Origin: CBDCBA01 sp965214125
Lineage (GTDB): Bacteria > Planctomycetota > Phycisphaerae > Tepidisphaerales > Tepidisphaeraceae
Direction: 5' to 3'
DNA length: 64,000 nt
NCBI GenBank assembly: GCA_965214125.1
Contig: CBDCBA010000024.1
Location: forward strand, 434,001-498,000
Shown: positions 27,389 through 35,063 of the stretch, piece after piece
Numbering within the stretch: the first letter of the stretch is position 1
Layout of the letters: each line of letters begins with the position of its first letter
Made by a program: the position numbers and the translations under genes
Notes under the pieces: generated by a model
What the model was told of the DNA's origin: nothing
The model's database searches: none
The model's input: the letters and a program-made list of their open reading frames with translations, nothing else

Positions 27389-28367
27389 AGCTCGCCCCGC
27401 TCGCGACGAACAACGCCGGGCCCTTCGCGTCGGGCTCGGGCGGCAGGGGGAGGACGCGGACGCTCGCGAGGCCGGCGGTCTCCAGTAGGCCGCGCATCTG
27501 GTCAAGGGCGAAGCCGCGGTGGCGTTGGCCCATCTGGCGGCGGAAGTCGTCGCGGTCGTGGGCGAGGACGTCCACGATCACCAAACGGCCGTTATTCTTG
27601 AGAATCCGCCGCATCTCGGCGACGGCGGCGGCGGGGTCGGCCGTGTAGCTCAGGGCCAGCACGCACAGGGCGGCGTCGCAGCTTCGGTCGTCGATCGGCA
27701 GGTTCGTCAGCTCGCCGCGCTTGAGGGCGACGTGGTCCATCTTGCCCACGCGCCGCCGGGCGGTTTTGAGCATCTCCGGGCTCGCGTCGACGCCGATCAC
27801 CTTCGCGGCGAACGGGGCCAGCTTGGCCGTCGTCTCGCCGGTGCCGCAGCCAAGGTCGGCCACGACGCTGTCGGGCGGCAGGAGCGCAAAGGCGGCGGCG
27901 ACGTCGAAGCGGTCGCCGTACTGCTCGCGGCGAATGCTGTCCCAATCGCCCGCCACGCCCGCGAAGAACCCGCCGGCCGTGGCGCGGCTGGCAAGGTGCT
28001 GGCGAAGGCGAAGCTCATCCTGCGTCGCCGTCGGCCACGCCTCGCTTTGACTGCGGGCGACGAGCCACAGTTCGCGGCGCGGGGCGTCGAGCTCGTCCAG
28101 GATCAGCCGATATCGCCCGCCGGTCCCCTCGCGACGATGGACCAGCCAGCCGCCGTCGAGCAGCGTCTTGAGGTGCCGGCTGACGGTCGACTGCGGCAGT
28201 TGCATCACCTCGCACAGCTCCGCGACGCCGAGTTCCTCGCAATCGAGCAGGCGCAGCAGGCGGAGGCGCGTCGGGTCGCTCAGCGCCGCCATCCAGCCGA
28301 TTACGGCGTCGCCGGCGGGCGCGTCGATCGAGGCTGGGGCGGCGAGTCGGGTCATGCGGCCGTCCAT
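27381..28367 (-). CDS. ArsR-family regulator fused to a SAM-dependent methyltransferase domain (SahR-like)
   Basis: 328 residues. An N-terminal winged helix (about 22-100: ALSDPTRLRLLRLLDCEELG, QLPQSTVSRHLKTLLDGGWL) of the ArsR type lacks an obvious Cys metal site. A class I methyltransferase domain follows (about 150-300: VVADLGCGTGETTAKLAPFA, LTNLPIDDRSCDAALCVLAL). This fusion is the architecture of SahR-like regulators, which are known in Proteobacteria to sense S-adenosylhomocysteine and control ahcY and methionine genes. Its position two genes upstream of ahcY on the same strand fits that role, by inference. It could instead be an active methyltransferase. M5 (MTRLAAP) is an alternative start. 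Confidence 0.85.
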   Translation of the reverse strand: MDGRMTRLAAPASIDAPAGDAVIGWMAALSDPTRLRLLRLLDCEELGVAELCEVMQLPQSTVSRHLKTLLDGGWLVHRREGTGGRYRLILDELDAPRRELWLVARSQSEAWPTATQDELRLRQHLASRATAGGFFAGVAGDWDSIRREQYGDRFDVAAAFALLPPDSVVADLGCGTGETTAKLAPFAAKVIGVDASPEMLKTARRRVGKMDHVALKRGELTNLPIDDRSCDAALCVLALSYTADPAAAVAEMRRILKNNGRLVIVDVLAHDRDDFRRQMGQRHRGFALDQMRGLLETAGLASVRVLPLPPEPDAKGPALFVASGASYV

Positions 28368-28448
28368 CCGTTCAACCGGATGGGCGGATACAGTCTACGC
28401 GACCGCCGGCCCGCGGCAAGGGCGCGGCGGAGGTTTCACCCGATTCGA

Positions 28449-29795
28449 TCAGCACGCTTCGCCGTCGGGCACGTGGCCGCGCGGCTCGCGCACCGGCAGG
28501 AGCAGCAGCATCCCGATCGCCAAAAACGGCAGCACCGCGAACACCGCCAGCCGCGGCCCGAACGCCGTGCCGACCGCCGCGAACAAGAGCGGGCCGAAGA
28601 TGCTCATCGCCTTCGTGCCGATCGCGTAGAACCCGAACGCCTCGTTGCGAATCTCCGCCGGCGTCAGCTTGCTCATCAGCGTGCGCGACGACGACTGCAC
28701 GCCGCCCAGCACCAAACCGATGAGGGCGCCCAGCAGCGTGAACTGCAAGGCCGTCTGCACGAAGTACGTCAGCAACACGCCCACGCACCAGGCCGACAGC
28801 GTGACGAGAATCACCGGCTTGCACCCGAACCGCTCGGCCGCGTACCCGCAGACGGCCGCGCCGACGAAGGCGACGAGCTGCACGATCAGGAACATCGTCG
28901 TCAGGGCCGGCACGTCCATCTTCAAGACGTCCTCGGCGAACGCGCTCGACAGGCTGATGACCGATTCGACCCCGTTGATGTAGACGAGGAACGCCAGCAG
29001 GAACAGGAAGAGCATCCGGTACTGCCGCAAATGCTGGAGCGTGCGCGCCACGTGGATGAACGGCCCGAACAACCCCGGCGGCCGGCAGTGGGCGTCGGCG
29101 GCGGGCGGAACCGTCGGCATCAGCAGGAACGCCGGCAGGCTGAAGAGCAGCCACCACAAGCCGCTCGCGGCCAGGCCCACGTGGTAAACGTACGCCCCGT
29201 CGCCCAGCCAGCGCGGCAGGAGCAACGCCGCAATCACCAGCATCACCGCCCCACCGACATAGCCGACCGCAAAGCCCCAGCCGCCGAGCTTGTTCTCCCC
29301 CACGCTCCCCGCGACGATCGGCAGGTAGGCGTTGTAGAACGTGATCGACAGGCCGAAGCAGTAGAAGCTCAGCACGTAGAGCGTTGCCGACGCCAGCCAC
29401 GTCCAGTCGAGGCCGGCCGGCACGGCGACCTGCGCCATCGCCAACAGCGAGCCGACCGTCGCCGTGGCGATCAAGAGCGGCCGCTGCCAGCCCTTCTGGT
29501 CGGCCAGCGCCCCGAGCACCGGGGCGGTCAGCACCGTGAGCGTCGCGACGATCGAGACGAGGATCGCGAAGACCGCGCTGCCGGGCACCTGCTGCCCCAG
29601 CACGAGCAGGCCGGTGACGACTTCGTCGGTACCGTCGACGTCCCGCATCGGCCAGGTCGGCTGCTCGGGCAGCATCGAGCGGATGAAGACGGCGGAAAAC
29701 AGCACGCTCCAGACGAGGCCGTACCCGCTGTTCGACCAGTCGTACAGCACCCACGCTACGCGGCGGGCGGTCGGGCGGGTCAGGGTGTCAGGCAC
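28449..29795 (-). CDS. MFS transporter, UMF1/Atg22-like
   Basis: 448 residues from a GTG at 29793-29795 (VPDTLTRPTARRVAWVLYDW). It has about 12 transmembrane helices and the family's first-helix motif LYDWSNSGYGLVWSVLFSAV. Loop GALADQKGWQRP resembles the MFS A-motif and GYAAERFGCKPVILV its second-half repeat. UMF1 (unknown major facilitator) members resemble the yeast vacuolar effluxer Atg22, but the substrate in bacteria is not known. The start overlaps the preceding gene's stop by eight bases, so the two are co-expressed. The longer frame to 29831 is less likely. Confidence 0.88.
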   Translation of the reverse strand: MPDTLTRPTARRVAWVLYDWSNSGYGLVWSVLFSAVFIRSMLPEQPTWPMRDVDGTDEVVTGLLVLGQQVPGSAVFAILVSIVATLTVLTAPVLGALADQKGWQRPLLIATATVGSLLAMAQVAVPAGLDWTWLASATLYVLSFYCFGLSITFYNAYLPIVAGSVGENKLGGWGFAVGYVGGAVMLVIAALLLPRWLGDGAYVYHVGLAASGLWWLLFSLPAFLLMPTVPPAADAHCRPPGLFGPFIHVARTLQHLRQYRMLFLFLLAFLVYINGVESVISLSSAFAEDVLKMDVPALTTMFLIVQLVAFVGAAVCGYAAERFGCKPVILVTLSAWCVGVLLTYFVQTALQFTLLGALIGLVLGGVQSSSRTLMSKLTPAEIRNEAFGFYAIGTKAMSIFGPLLFAAVGTAFGPRLAVFAVLPFLAIGMLLLLPVREPRGHVPDGEAC

Positions 29796-30783
29796 GCGGG
29801 CGATGATCGGCCGCCGATGCCTCCGACGCAAACCTGCGCAGCATGGCCAGCCCGACGCCGCACAGGCCGAGCTCGACGCCCGTGTGCAGCAGGCGCATCA
29901 GGATCGCCGCCGCCGTCGCCGCGGGCAGGTCGATGCCGTCGATCGACGCCAGCAGCGGGATGAACAGCCCTTCGCGCACGCCCAAACCGCTCGGGGTCAG
30001 GAATGCCCCGAAGTAGCTGGCGACCATGACCAGCGCCGTGATGGCCACGACCTGCGGCAACGCCGATGCGGCCGGGCCGTCGCTCGCAACCGCCCGCAAC
30101 GCCAGCCACACGGCTAGGCCGTTCGTCGCCCACTGCCACAGCGAACACGCGACGGGCCCCGCGTAATCGCGCCACCGCGGCACGCGCGGCAGCGGCGGGC
30201 GACGCAGCAGCCGCAACGCAAGCCCCGTCACCCGTCGAAACACCGGCGGCGACAAGGCCGTCACCCCGCCGGCAAACACAAGCGCGAACCACAGCGGCGC
30301 CCCCGGCAACCGCGTACGAACGGCGTCGTCGAGAAGCAACGTCGCGCCGAGCAGCGTGCCCGTCAGCACCGGCATCGCGTCGAGCAGGACGAAGACGCCC
30401 AGCGCCGTGGTCGCCGGGATGCCGAGGCGTTTGAGCAGCAGGACCGCCCCCGTCGCGGCCGCCACCTTGCCGGGGACGAACTTGCCCGCCATCGGCACCC
30501 ACGCCGCCGGCAGCACGTCGCGCCACGCCAGCCACCGCCCGGTGAACGCCGCCAAGAGCAGCCGCTCGCTTGTCGCCAAACTGAAGTACATCGCCACGAG
30601 CGACACGGCCGCCAGCGCGATCCACCCCGGCCGCAGGCGGACCGTGCTGAAGTCCGCCTCGCGCACCTGCCCCGCGACCACCCAGACGACGCACCCGAGC
30701 ACGGCGAGGGCGATCGCCCACTTCAGCCACACTTTCCACCGCAATCGCGACGCGGGCTTGGATTCGGGCGCGGCGGGGGGCAA
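29788..30783 (-). CDS. UPF0104 / lysylphosphatidylglycerol-synthase-type flippase domain protein
   Basis: 331 residues, about 8 membrane helices. The family motif region is visible: VPGKVAAATGAVLLLKRLGI near 100-125 and the late FLTPSGLGVREGLFIPLLAS. These fit the LPG_synthase_TM/UPF0104 group, membrane proteins related to the MprF flippase part and AglD. There is no aminoacyl-transferase domain, so a lipid or lipid-linked glycan transport role is possible. It overlaps the MFS gene and has a basic N-terminal tail. Confidence 0.83.
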   Translation of the reverse strand: MPPAAPESKPASRLRWKVWLKWAIALAVLGCVVWVVAGQVREADFSTVRLRPGWIALAAVSLVAMYFSLATSERLLLAAFTGRWLAWRDVLPAAWVPMAGKFVPGKVAAATGAVLLLKRLGIPATTALGVFVLLDAMPVLTGTLLGATLLLDDAVRTRLPGAPLWFALVFAGGVTALSPPVFRRVTGLALRLLRRPPLPRVPRWRDYAGPVACSLWQWATNGLAVWLALRAVASDGPAASALPQVVAITALVMVASYFGAFLTPSGLGVREGLFIPLLASIDGIDLPAATAAAILMRLLHTGVELGLCGVGLAMLRRFASEASAADHRPRA

Positions 30784-30852
30784 GGCGGTGGAGGGTAGAG
30801 GCGGGTCTTCCCCCGTCGCTTGTCAGGGACGAACAGAACGACTTTCCCACTC

Positions 30853-30919
30853 GTTAGCCGCCCCGCCTTGTGGGGCGCGTCGTATCACCAGACGCGCCCC
30901 GCAAGGCGGGGCGGCTAAC
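30853..30919. repeat. Palindrome family C, tail-less copy
   Basis: GTTAGCCGCCCCGCCTTGTG to CAAGGCGGGGCGGCTAAC, a 67-bp palindrome with 26-28 bp arms, between the UPF0104 gene and the end of cstA. Unlike the copies at 21037 and 62764 it lacks the conserved flanking tail. Confidence 0.92.
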
Positions 30920-30933
30920 GGCGGATCGGACGG

Positions 30934-33072
30934 TCACTCGCGCACATCGACGGACGGCGCTTCTTTCGGCGCAAGCACCGCGAACCCCCGCTGGTCCTCG
31001 GTTTCCAGGCGACCCTTCACCCGGCCGTACAGCAGCGCCGCCTCGACCACCATCCAGACCTCCAACGCCAGGCAGAGGGCCGCGATGCCCGCCAGCACGT
31101 ACCGCTCGCCACGCAGCCATTCCGGGAGTTGGACCATCGTCGCCCAGGCGGGCATCACGAGCATGAAGAGCATCGGCGGGACGAGGAACCACGTCGCGAT
31201 CCGCCGCCTTCGCAGGTAGAAGAGGATGACGGCAAACGCCAGGCCCGCGAGAAGTTGGTTCGTCGCCCCGAAGAGTGGCCACAGGATCATCCCGCCGCTG
31301 CCGACGTTGGCGAGCGTCCACTCCCCACTGGCCGGCACCGCGGCGAGCAGGGCGGCGGTGACGACGGCGACGCCGGTGGCGGCGACTCCGGCCGTAGCAG
31401 AGGCCTCCGGCCTCTGCCCGATCGCCGCTGGGGTCACACCCTCACCAGCGGTGCCGGTTTCAGGAACCGCGTCGTCTCCCGCTCGGCCAGAGGCCGGAGG
31501 CCTCGGGTACGGCCGGAGGGTGGCCACGCCTTCTTGAATAACGTACCGCTGCAACCGCACGGCCGTGTCGAGCGTCGTCAACGCGAAGCTCGCCACGAGC
31601 ACGGCCATCAACGCCGCGGCCCACGCCCGCGGCACCCCGGCGGCGGCGACGAAGTTCCCCGCCCCCGTCACGAACGCCCCCACCTTCGCGGCGAGGCCGT
31701 CGGCGGCTTGCCAGGATTGGTACTGCTGGCGGAACGCGTTTCCGCCTATCCGGGCGGTCGAAGCGTCGTCCTCCCGTACGACCATCTGCAATGAGCTGTC
31801 GCCTTGTCTCTTTAAGAAGCTGTTCCCGAAGGCAAAGACTCCGTCGCCAAAGCGAACGCCTTCTACCCAAGGTTGGGTAGGTTCGGCTACTTCAACGATG
31901 GTTCCATTTGCGATCGCAAAAGTGCCGCGGTCGCCGTTCCCCGCCATCTCGAACTGGAGTGTCGAGGTTGTGCCCAGCCCCAACCCCGCCCCGCACGCCA
32001 GGATCACCAGCACCGCCAGAAACCCCTCAGTCAGCATCGCCCCGTAGCCGACGAAGCGGGCCTCGGGCTCGCTGTTCAACTGCTTGCTGCTCGTGCCGCT
32101 GCTGACGAGGCAGTGGAACCCGCTGACGGCCCCGCAGGCGATCGTGATGAACAAAAACGGCCAGATCGGCGGGGCACCCGGCGGGTCGAGATTCACCACC
32201 GGGGCGACCATCTCCAGCGTCACGCGCTCCGCCCCCTCGACCGGCGGGGCGCCGCCGATGACGCTCGCGACGACCAGGCCGACCACGATGAGGGCGAGGG
32301 CCGACAGCAATTGCAGGCTGTTGATGTAGTCGCGCGGCTGGAGCAGCGTCCACACCGGCAGCACGCTCGCGACAAAGCCGTAGCCGAGCAGCAGCACGAT
32401 CCACAGCCAGTTCGGCCACGCCGCCAGCGCCTGGTTGAAGTCGTGCAACAGGCCCACGTCCCCGAAGAACGTCGTCGCGTACATCACCACCAGCGCCAGA
32501 ATCGCCGGCAACACGAGCGAGTTCCCCCTGCGATGCAGCCAAAGCCCAGTCGCTACAGCGGCTGGGATCTGCACCAGACACGGGAAAATCGCCTGCGGGA
32601 ACTGCTTCAGCACCGCCGCGATCACCAGCCCGAAGATCGCGATCACGATCAGCAAACACAAAAACAACACGCACAAAAACAGCAGCCGCGTCCGTTTGTT
32701 GATAACATCGCCCGCGATGTCACCCACCGATCGCCCACCGTTTCTCAGGCTCACGACAAGCGCCCCGAAGTCGTGGACGGCCCCGATGAAGATGCTGCCG
32801 AGGATCACCCACAGCAACGCCGGCACCCAGCCGTACATGATCGCGATCGCCGGCCCGACGATGGGCCCGGTGCCGGCGATGCTCGTGAAGTGGTGGCCGA
32901 AGACGATCGACTTCTTCGTCGGCACAAAGTCCCGGCCGTCGCTGAAGGCATGACTCGGCACCACGTTGCCGGCCGCGAGGCGAAAGATGCGCCGCCCCAG
33001 CCAGCGGCCGTAGGTGTGGTAGGCGGCGACGAACGCGACGCCGCTCAAGAAGGCAATCAGCAGCGGGTGCAT
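30934..33072 (-). CDS. cstA: Carbon starvation protein A (peptide/pyruvate transporter family)
   Basis: 712 residues, many membrane helices. Typical segments are DFVPTKKSIVFGHHFTSIAG, GPAIAIMYGWVPALLWVILG, VHDFGALVVSLRNGGRSVGD and GFHCLVSSGTSSKQLNSEPE. The late SFALTTLDTAVRLQRYVIQE and WPLFGATNQLLAGLA also match. CstA transports peptides or pyruvate under carbon limitation. Three regions are odd: residues about 365-444 form a hydrophilic insert from DNA of lower GC; residues about 520-561 are encoded by a palindromic repeat; residues about 169-176 contain a palindrome E half-site. All remain in frame, so the protein is probably functional. Confidence 0.94.
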   Translation of the reverse strand: MHPLLIAFLSGVAFVAAYHTYGRWLGRRIFRLAAGNVVPSHAFSDGRDFVPTKKSIVFGHHFTSIAGTGPIVGPAIAIMYGWVPALLWVILGSIFIGAVHDFGALVVSLRNGGRSVGDIAGDVINKRTRLLFLCVLFLCLLIVIAIFGLVIAAVLKQFPQAIFPCLVQIPAAVATGLWLHRRGNSLVLPAILALVVMYATTFFGDVGLLHDFNQALAAWPNWLWIVLLLGYGFVASVLPVWTLLQPRDYINSLQLLSALALIVVGLVVASVIGGAPPVEGAERVTLEMVAPVVNLDPPGAPPIWPFLFITIACGAVSGFHCLVSSGTSSKQLNSEPEARFVGYGAMLTEGFLAVLVILACGAGLGLGTTSTLQFEMAGNGDRGTFAIANGTIVEVAEPTQPWVEGVRFGDGVFAFGNSFLKRQGDSSLQMVVREDDASTARIGGNAFRQQYQSWQAADGLAAKVGAFVTGAGNFVAAAGVPRAWAAALMAVLVASFALTTLDTAVRLQRYVIQEGVATLRPYPRPPASGRAGDDAVPETGTAGEGVTPAAIGQRPEASATAGVAATGVAVVTAALLAAVPASGEWTLANVGSGGMILWPLFGATNQLLAGLAFAVILFYLRRRRIATWFLVPPMLFMLVMPAWATMVQLPEWLRGERYVLAGIAALCLALEVWMVVEAALLYGRVKGRLETEDQRGFAVLAPKEAPSVDVRE
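31390..31514. repeat. Palindrome family H inserted in frame in cstA
   Basis: Arms GCAGAGGCCTCCGGCCTCTG (31397-31416) and CAGAGGCCGGAGGCCTCGGG (31488-31507), with GGCCGTA and TACGGCC outside them, pair over 26-27 bases with three mismatches. The intervening 70 bases encode Gly/Ala/Thr-rich residues of CstA (PETGTAGEGVTPAAIGQRPE). The element keeps the reading frame open. Confidence 0.88.
32544..32566. repeat. Palindrome family E half-site inside cstA
   Basis: GCCCAGTCGCTACAGCGGCT followed by GGG matches one arm of the repeat that flanks the RAYT-like gene (CGCCCAGTCGCTACGCGGCTG) except for an extra A and small changes. It encodes part of a membrane helix (IPAAVATGLWLHRRG). It may be chance or an old insertion. 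Confidence 0.5.
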
Positions 33073-33213
33073 GGCCGTGTGAGCCTACCGCGCGGCCGGA
33101 TATTCGCCGCGCGTTGCATCCTTCGGAGCGGCCGGTATAGTCGACGCGGGCCCGAGAGCGGCCCAGCCGCGCGTTCGCGTGCGGCAGGACACCGAACCGA
33201 CGAAAGGGGTGAG

Positions 33214-34095
33214 ATGCAGAAAATCGCCATTGCCGCCGCCACGGCGGCCTTACTTCCCGCCACCGCGCTGTTTGCCGGCGAGCTCAGCATGGGTGACGCG
33301 GTCATTACCTATGACTTCACGGGCTTCAACGGCACAGGCTTCGAGAGCGGGCCCGGTGAAAGCGCCGTTACGTCAAGCGGGCGAATCAACAGCAACGAGA
33401 TCATCGTGCGCGGGTTGAGCGCCAGCCCCACCGATGTTTTCACTGGTCCTGGGAGCTCAGGGAATAACGGCATTCTGGATTACGGCGAGACGGCGACGGG
33501 CGGATCGGGCGCAGCCAGCACCGACTACGGCCGCGGCACGAGCACGGGTGGCGTTACCGACGGCGGCGTCTACGCCTTCGCCGTTGGGGTAAACACGCTG
33601 CTGGGTATTCAGCCGGCGACCGATGACTTTACGCCCGGCTTCTTTGCCTTCCGGATCACCAACACCGACAGCGACGCGATCACCTCGCTCACGCTCGCAA
33701 GCTCGCTGTTCGTCAACAACAATGGCGACCAGTCGAACAGTTTTCAGGCGCTGCTGAGCGATGATCTTATGGTGGACGGATCAGACGGCGTGTTCGATAG
33801 CTTCGTCTCGACAGCGGCCGCAGACTTGGCGCCGACTTTCCTCGCCGCCGATGACACGCCGCTCACGCCGGGTCTCTCGGGAACGCTTTCTGGCTTGAAC
33901 ATCGTGCAGAACCAGACCGTGTACCTCCTGTTCGCCAGCAACCGGGTCGACTTGGTCGGTTCGGGCGAGGACGACGAGTTCGGTCTCGGCAGCGTGACAG
34001 TTGCCGCGCAGTACGGCGCCGCCCCGATTCCCGAGCCCCTCTCCGCCGGCGCGGCCGGCCTGCTGGGCCTCGTCGCCCTTCGCCGCCGCCGGTAG
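33214..34095 (+). CDS. PEP-CTERM sorting domain-containing exported protein
   Basis: 293 residues. ATG at 33214 after AAAGGGGTGAG. Signal peptide MQKIAIAAATAALLPATALFA with an AFA-like cleavage (LFAGE). The mature part is Gly/Ser/Thr/Asp-rich (GRGTSTGGVTDGGVYAFAVG, FFAFRITNTDSDAITSLTLA), consistent with a beta-rich secreted domain. The C-terminal sorting signal is PIPEPLSAGAAGLLGLVALR with an Arg cluster. It is divergent from cstA, and a hairpin follows the stop. It does not resemble the other PEP-CTERM protein outside the tail. Confidence 0.95.
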   Translation: MQKIAIAAATAALLPATALFAGELSMGDAVITYDFTGFNGTGFESGPGESAVTSSGRINSNEIIVRGLSASPTDVFTGPGSSGNNGILDYGETATGGSGAASTDYGRGTSTGGVTDGGVYAFAVGVNTLLGIQPATDDFTPGFFAFRITNTDSDAITSLTLASSLFVNNNGDQSNSFQALLSDDLMVDGSDGVFDSFVSTAAADLAPTFLAADDTPLTPGLSGTLSGLNIVQNQTVYLLFASNRVDLVGSGEDDEFGLGSVTVAAQYGAAPIPEPLSAGAAGLLGLVALRRRR

Positions 34096-34112
34096 CCATT
34101 CCGACTCACGCA

Positions 34113-34139
34113 ACGCTCGCGCTGGCCGCGAGCGTTTTG
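34113..34139 (+). terminator. Intrinsic terminator after the PEP-CTERM gene
   Basis: ACGCTCGCG (34113-34121) pairs with CGCGAGCGT (34128-34136) around CTGGC, followed by TTTTGC. It lies about 18 bases after the stop. Confidence 0.75.
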
Positions 34140-34163
34140 CGTGGTCCCCCGCGCCGGCCTCCG

Positions 34164-34235
34164 GGTAGCCGCGGAGCTTGCTCCGCGATCGCACTCGACC
34201 AAGCGACCGATCGCGGAGCAAGCTCCGCGGCTACC
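34164..34235. repeat. Palindrome family D (GGTAGCCGCGGAGCTTGCTCC...)
   Basis: A 72-bp palindrome: GGTAGCCGCGGAGCTTGCTC at the left, GAGCAAGCTCCGCGGCTACC at the right, arms of about 29 bp including GCGATCG. The same arms occur at 54376-54450. It sits 21 bases before another, unrelated palindrome. Confidence 0.92.
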
Positions 34236-34256
34236 AGGGAAGAGGGGCGCACGCTC

Positions 34257-34316
34257 GGGTGCCACTGCATCCTTGCAGTGTCCGGGTCGGACCACTGCAA
34301 CAATGCAGTGGCACCC
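34257..34316. repeat. Palindrome family G (GGGTGCCACTGCA...)
   Basis: GGGTGCCACTGCATCCTTGC at the left and GCAACAATGCAGTGGCACCC at the right form a 13-bp outer stem and a second inner stem (TTGCAGTG with CACTGCAA). Only one copy is present in the window. It is placed back to back with the family D palindrome. Confidence 0.88.
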
Positions 34317-34343
34317 AGAAGCTACGCCTGAAGTGGAGCCGCG

Positions 34344-34970
34344 TTAACCGAGGCGGGCGAAGGCGTCGAGCATTGCCAGGCCGACCGCCTGCGACTTTTC
34401 GGGGTGGAACTGCGTCGCCATCACGTTCTCGCGGCGAACGCTGCTGACGAACGGGCCGCCGTAGTCGGTGGTCGTCGCCACGTCGGCCGGATCGGCGCAA
34501 ACCGCGTGATAGGCGTGGACGAAGTAAACCGCCGCGCCAGGCTGCACCGCGTTCATCAGCGGCGAGGGGCGTTGCGCGTCGAGCGTGTTCCAGCCCATGT
34601 GCGGCACCTTCAGGCCGTGCGTTTGGTCGATGTCGAACCGCCGGACTTCGCCGCGCAGGACGCCCAGGCCCTTGTGTGGGCCCCCCTCGTGGCTGACGTC
34701 GAAGAGCATTTGCAGGCCAAGGCAGATGCCGAGGAACGGCCGTCCGCGGCCAATGTGGTTGAGCACGACCTGGTCCATCCCCGATTGCCGCAGGTTCGCC
34801 AGCGCGTCGCCGATGGCCCCGACGCCCGGCAGCACGATGCGGTCGTAGCCGGCCGCCGTCGCAGGGTCGCTCACGATCTCCGCCGCGTGCCCGCCCCGCT
34901 CGAACGCCTTCTGCACCGACCGCAGGTTGGCCAGGCCGTAGTCGAGGATGGCAACGGGAGAAGGAGTCAG
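34344..34970 (-). CDS. hisH: Imidazole glycerol phosphate synthase subunit HisH
   Basis: Glutaminase subunit that supplies ammonia to HisF in histidine synthesis. Class I amidotransferase motifs are present: LPGVGAIGDAL, nucleophile Cys in FLGICLGLQMLF, and His-Glu in TQFHPEKSQAVG. The conserved N-terminus VAILDYGLANLRSVQKAF begins at 34955. No ATG, GTG or TTG exists between it and the in-frame stop; the only near-standard start is a CTG at 34968-34970. Starting at the internal GTG (34914-34916) would delete the conserved ILDYG strand. The CTG and upstream bases belong to a palindromic repeat that seems to have replaced the original start. No hisF is adjacent. Confidence 0.85.
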   Translation of the reverse strand: MTPSPVAILDYGLANLRSVQKAFERGGHAAEIVSDPATAAGYDRIVLPGVGAIGDALANLRQSGMDQVVLNHIGRGRPFLGICLGLQMLFDVSHEGGPHKGLGVLRGEVRRFDIDQTHGLKVPHMGWNTLDAQRPSPLMNAVQPGAAVYFVHAYHAVCADPADVATTTDYGGPFVSSVRRENVMATQFHPEKSQAVGLAMLDAFARLG

Positions 34971-35055
34971 GAGCTAGAAGCTAGGAGCTAGCCAGAAGTG
35001 AGCTTTCGGGAGTCAGGAGTCTGACTGGCTTCTAGCTCCTGACTTCTAGCTCCTT
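34961..35055. repeat. Palindrome family F (CTAGCTCCTGACTTC...) at the hisH start
   Basis: AAGGAGTCAGGAGCTAGAAG at the left and AGCTCCTGACTTCTAGCTCC at the right form an imperfect 95-bp inverted repeat made of several GGAGCTAG / CTAGCTCC units. A second member lies at 42317-42396. It fills the space between the OmpA-like gene and hisH and provides the first codons of hisH. Confidence 0.88.
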
Positions 35056-35063
35056 CTGCGACC

